DNA of 33,737 nt from an uncultured Verrucomicrobiota bacterium (lineage in GTDB: Bacteria > Verrucomicrobiota > Verrucomicrobiia > Verrucomicrobiales > Verrucomicrobiaceae): the NCBI GenBank assembly GCA_903854655.1, contig CAINXC010000045.1, positions 1-33,737 of the forward strand, written 5' to 3'. A model generated the notes under the pieces. The model was not told the DNA's origin. It worked only from the letters and a program-made list of their open reading frames with translations, and ran no database searches. This document shows, piece after piece, positions 32,428 to 33,737 of this stretch (positions are counted from its first letter, which is position 1; each line of letters begins with the position of its first letter). The translations under genes were made by a program, and so were the position numbers.

Positions 32428-33275
32428 CACAGCGATCCGGATTGCGTCGCCATGGCCTGGTTCCGTTCCAAATCATGGGCGATGGTCGCAAGATGGCTGG
32501 TGGTTACATGTGCGGCCCCGCTCAACCATCCGTATTCCAGGGCGAGCTTGGCCAGACGGTTCACCTCGCGAGGCACACCACGGGTGAGGCGGTGCAGCAA
32601 GGCAACGGCTTCCTGGCCAAACACCTGGCCGTTCGGATGTCCGGCCACGTGCAGCCGGTGCGCCAGATAACCCGCAAGGGCCTCGGCGGGCAACGGCCCC
32701 AGGTGATACCGCAGGCTGATGCGTTGATTGATCGCCGGGGCCGCCTCGACCAGAGGCCTGGCGCCTGGCTGACCAATGAGGATGACGGTGATAAGATTGC
32801 GGCCACCGCCGTTGAAGTTCGTAAGCCAGCGAAGCTCGCTCAGCGTCTGGCCGGGCAGGTCCTGCGCCTCGTCCAGCAGCAGCACCACCTGCTTTCCAGC
32901 CTGGGCCTGGGCTTCCAGGAGTTGCTGAAGCATTTCCAGACGTCCCAGCTTCCCGCCGGGGAAAGCCGTGTCCGGCGTCGTGAGGCGGCCAAGTATGGAG
33001 AGCACCAGCTCATCCATCGTAAAGCCGCAGTTCTCGATGGTGACGATCCTGAACTGCGTCGCAGGGAGCTGATGCTGCAACATGGCGCGGACCATGGTTT
33101 TGCCGCAGCCGATTTCGCCTGTAAGCATGCCCAGGTTCATGCTGCCCTCCTGCACGAGGTACAGAAGACGGTCGAGCGCCTCCATGTGCTGCTCGCTGCG
33201 ATAGAAAAAGCGCGTATCCCACGGCGCCTCAAAGGGGCGGGTGACGAGTTTCCAGTGCTGAAGAAGTTCGGACAT
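32427..33275 (-). CDS. ExeA-type AAA ATPase of the polysaccharide/secretion locus
   Basis: This is a 282-residue protein. It starts MSELLQHWKLVTRPFEAPWD, the usual opening of ExeA/GspA-type ATPases ('F....rpF...pdp.f'). FFYRSEQHMEALDRLLYLV follows, with Walker A GEIGCGKT (about 53-60), Walker B VVLLLDEAQDL (about 130-140) and a sensor-like VILIGQPGARP with NQRISLRYHLGPLP. Its length matches the short form found in EPS and exosortase-type loci ('putative secretion ATPase'), which lacks the peptidoglycan-binding C-terminus of true ExeA. ATG 33275 is chosen because the conserved start is there; codons further upstream are G-rich leader. The stop and the next gene's ATG share one base, so it is coupled to the Wzc-Wza fusion and probably acts with it. 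Confidence 0.92.
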   Translation of the reverse strand: MSELLQHWKLVTRPFEAPWDTRFFYRSEQHMEALDRLLYLVQEGSMNLGMLTGEIGCGKTMVRAMLQHQLPATQFRIVTIENCGFTMDELVLSILGRLTTPDTAFPGGKLGRLEMLQQLLEAQAQAGKQVVLLLDEAQDLPGQTLSELRWLTNFNGGGRNLITVILIGQPGARPLVEAAPAINQRISLRYHLGPLPAEALAGYLAHRLHVAGHPNGQVFGQEAVALLHRLTRGVPREVNRLAKLALEYGWLSGAAHVTTSHLATIAHDLERNQAMATQSGSL

Positions 33276-33371
33276 GGCAGTTGGGGTGGAGAACACCGCT
33301 ACCCTATCTCCCGGCAGCCGCCCCCACCACCCCCTCAACTGGAGGTTGATTTCCCCCCTTGCCAGCCTTCG

Positions 33372-33737
33372 TCAGTTGGCTGGGCGCCCGCTTTTTTCAG
33401 CACTGGCATCACGATACACGCGCATCACCTGTGCGGCATTCTGATCCCAGTCGAAGCGCTGCGCATTGCGATGGCCCGCTTCAACCAGGCTTTGGCACCG
33501 GGCCTCATTAGAAGCGACCTCCGCCAGAGCATCCGCAATCATGGACACGTTTTCGGGATCAATGATCAAGGCGGCATCGCCCACGACCTCGCTCAAAGAG
33601 CCGGCGGCAGAACTGATCACAGCGCAGCCACAAGCCATCGCCTCCACTGGAGGCATGCCAAAACCTTCAAAAAGCGAGGGATACACAAACGCGCCGGCAG
33701 CGCGATAGAGATCGGGCAGCACCGCGTCGCCCACAAA
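33372..33737 (-). CDS. Glycosyltransferase, GT4 family, C-terminal part (cut by window edge)
   Basis: Only the last 121 residues are in the window. They contain LYRAAGAFVYPSLFEGFGMP, the E-x7-E motif EGFGMPPVEAMACGCAVISS, SLSEVVGDAALIIDPEN and QRFDWDQNAAQVMRVYRDA, the textbook C-terminus of a GT4 mannosyl/rhamnosyl-type transferase. It ends 96 bp upstream of the ExeA-type gene on the same strand and may belong to the same transcript. The N-terminal acceptor domain lies outside the window. Confidence 0.92.
   Translation of the reverse strand, partial: FVGDAVLPDLYRAAGAFVYPSLFEGFGMPPVEAMACGCAVISSAAGSLSEVVGDAALIIDPENVSMIADALAEVASNEARCQSLVEAGHRNAQRFDWDQNAAQVMRVYRDASAEKSGRPAN

Noticed and set aside
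1..33737. CRISPR array, tRNA or rRNA genes, complete insertion sequence
   Set aside because: No regularly spaced repeats, no cloverleaf or rRNA-like sequence and no element with both ends was found.

Overview
The window is a GC-rich stretch of a Gram-negative chromosome devoted almost entirely to making, modifying and exporting a cell-surface polysaccharide. Outer-membrane lipoproteins, a signal-peptide beta-barrel and a Wza/Wzc-type apparatus show a double membrane. The pilin-like leader on a Pro-rich protein, the ExeA-type ATPase, the overlapping glycosyltransferases and the IS66 remnant remind me of Verrucomicrobiota (Prosthecobacter/Verrucomicrobium relatives). That placement is inference: there is no rRNA or marker gene here.

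Layout. (1) 1-2343, minus: a PLDc_N-like membrane protein, an outer-membrane beta-barrel and the start of a Wza-like lipoprotein. (2) 2646-3913, plus: a pilin-like Pro-rich small protein, then an ABC-2 polysaccharide permease (Wzm). (3) 3910-8889, minus: GT2, Wzt with a C-terminal sugar-binding domain, a TylF-type methyltransferase, a class I methyltransferase and a GT4. This is a compact unit convergent with wzm. (4) 8940-9698: a decayed IS66 transposase. (5) 9885-14735, plus: a GT8-like transferase and two tandem copies of a large polytopic GT-C-like membrane protein. (6) 14993-17924, minus: a GT2, a 544-bp gap and a Wzy/WaaL-type polymerase or ligase. (7) 18308-21734, plus: GT4, zinc-ribbon methyltransferase, GT4. 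(8) 21783-21960, minus: a fragment of a third copy of the tandem membrane protein. (9) 22012-24549, minus: GT4, GT2 and a small unknown protein. (10) 24795-26177, plus: a second O-antigen ligase/polymerase-type protein. (11) 26194-33737, minus: an export operon made of a GT4 fragment, an ExeA-type ATPase, a very large Wzc-Wza fusion, a LuxR-type response regulator, a Wza-like lipoprotein and a GT4.

How it fits together. The transferases and methyltransferases would build and decorate lipid-linked sugars. There is machinery for two export logics: ABC transport (Wzm/Wzt, possibly recognising a methylated end) and Wzy-type polymerisation with Wzc/Wza-type export. The most unusual object is the 1011-residue protein at 29392-32427. 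It joins a Wzz/Wzc chain-length domain, a P-loop domain without a Walker A motif, an internal Sec-signal-like segment and a complete Wza-like SLBB export domain. It sits directly after an ExeA-type ATPase with intact nucleotide-binding motifs. No tRNA, rRNA, CRISPR array, intact IS or exosortase gene was seen.
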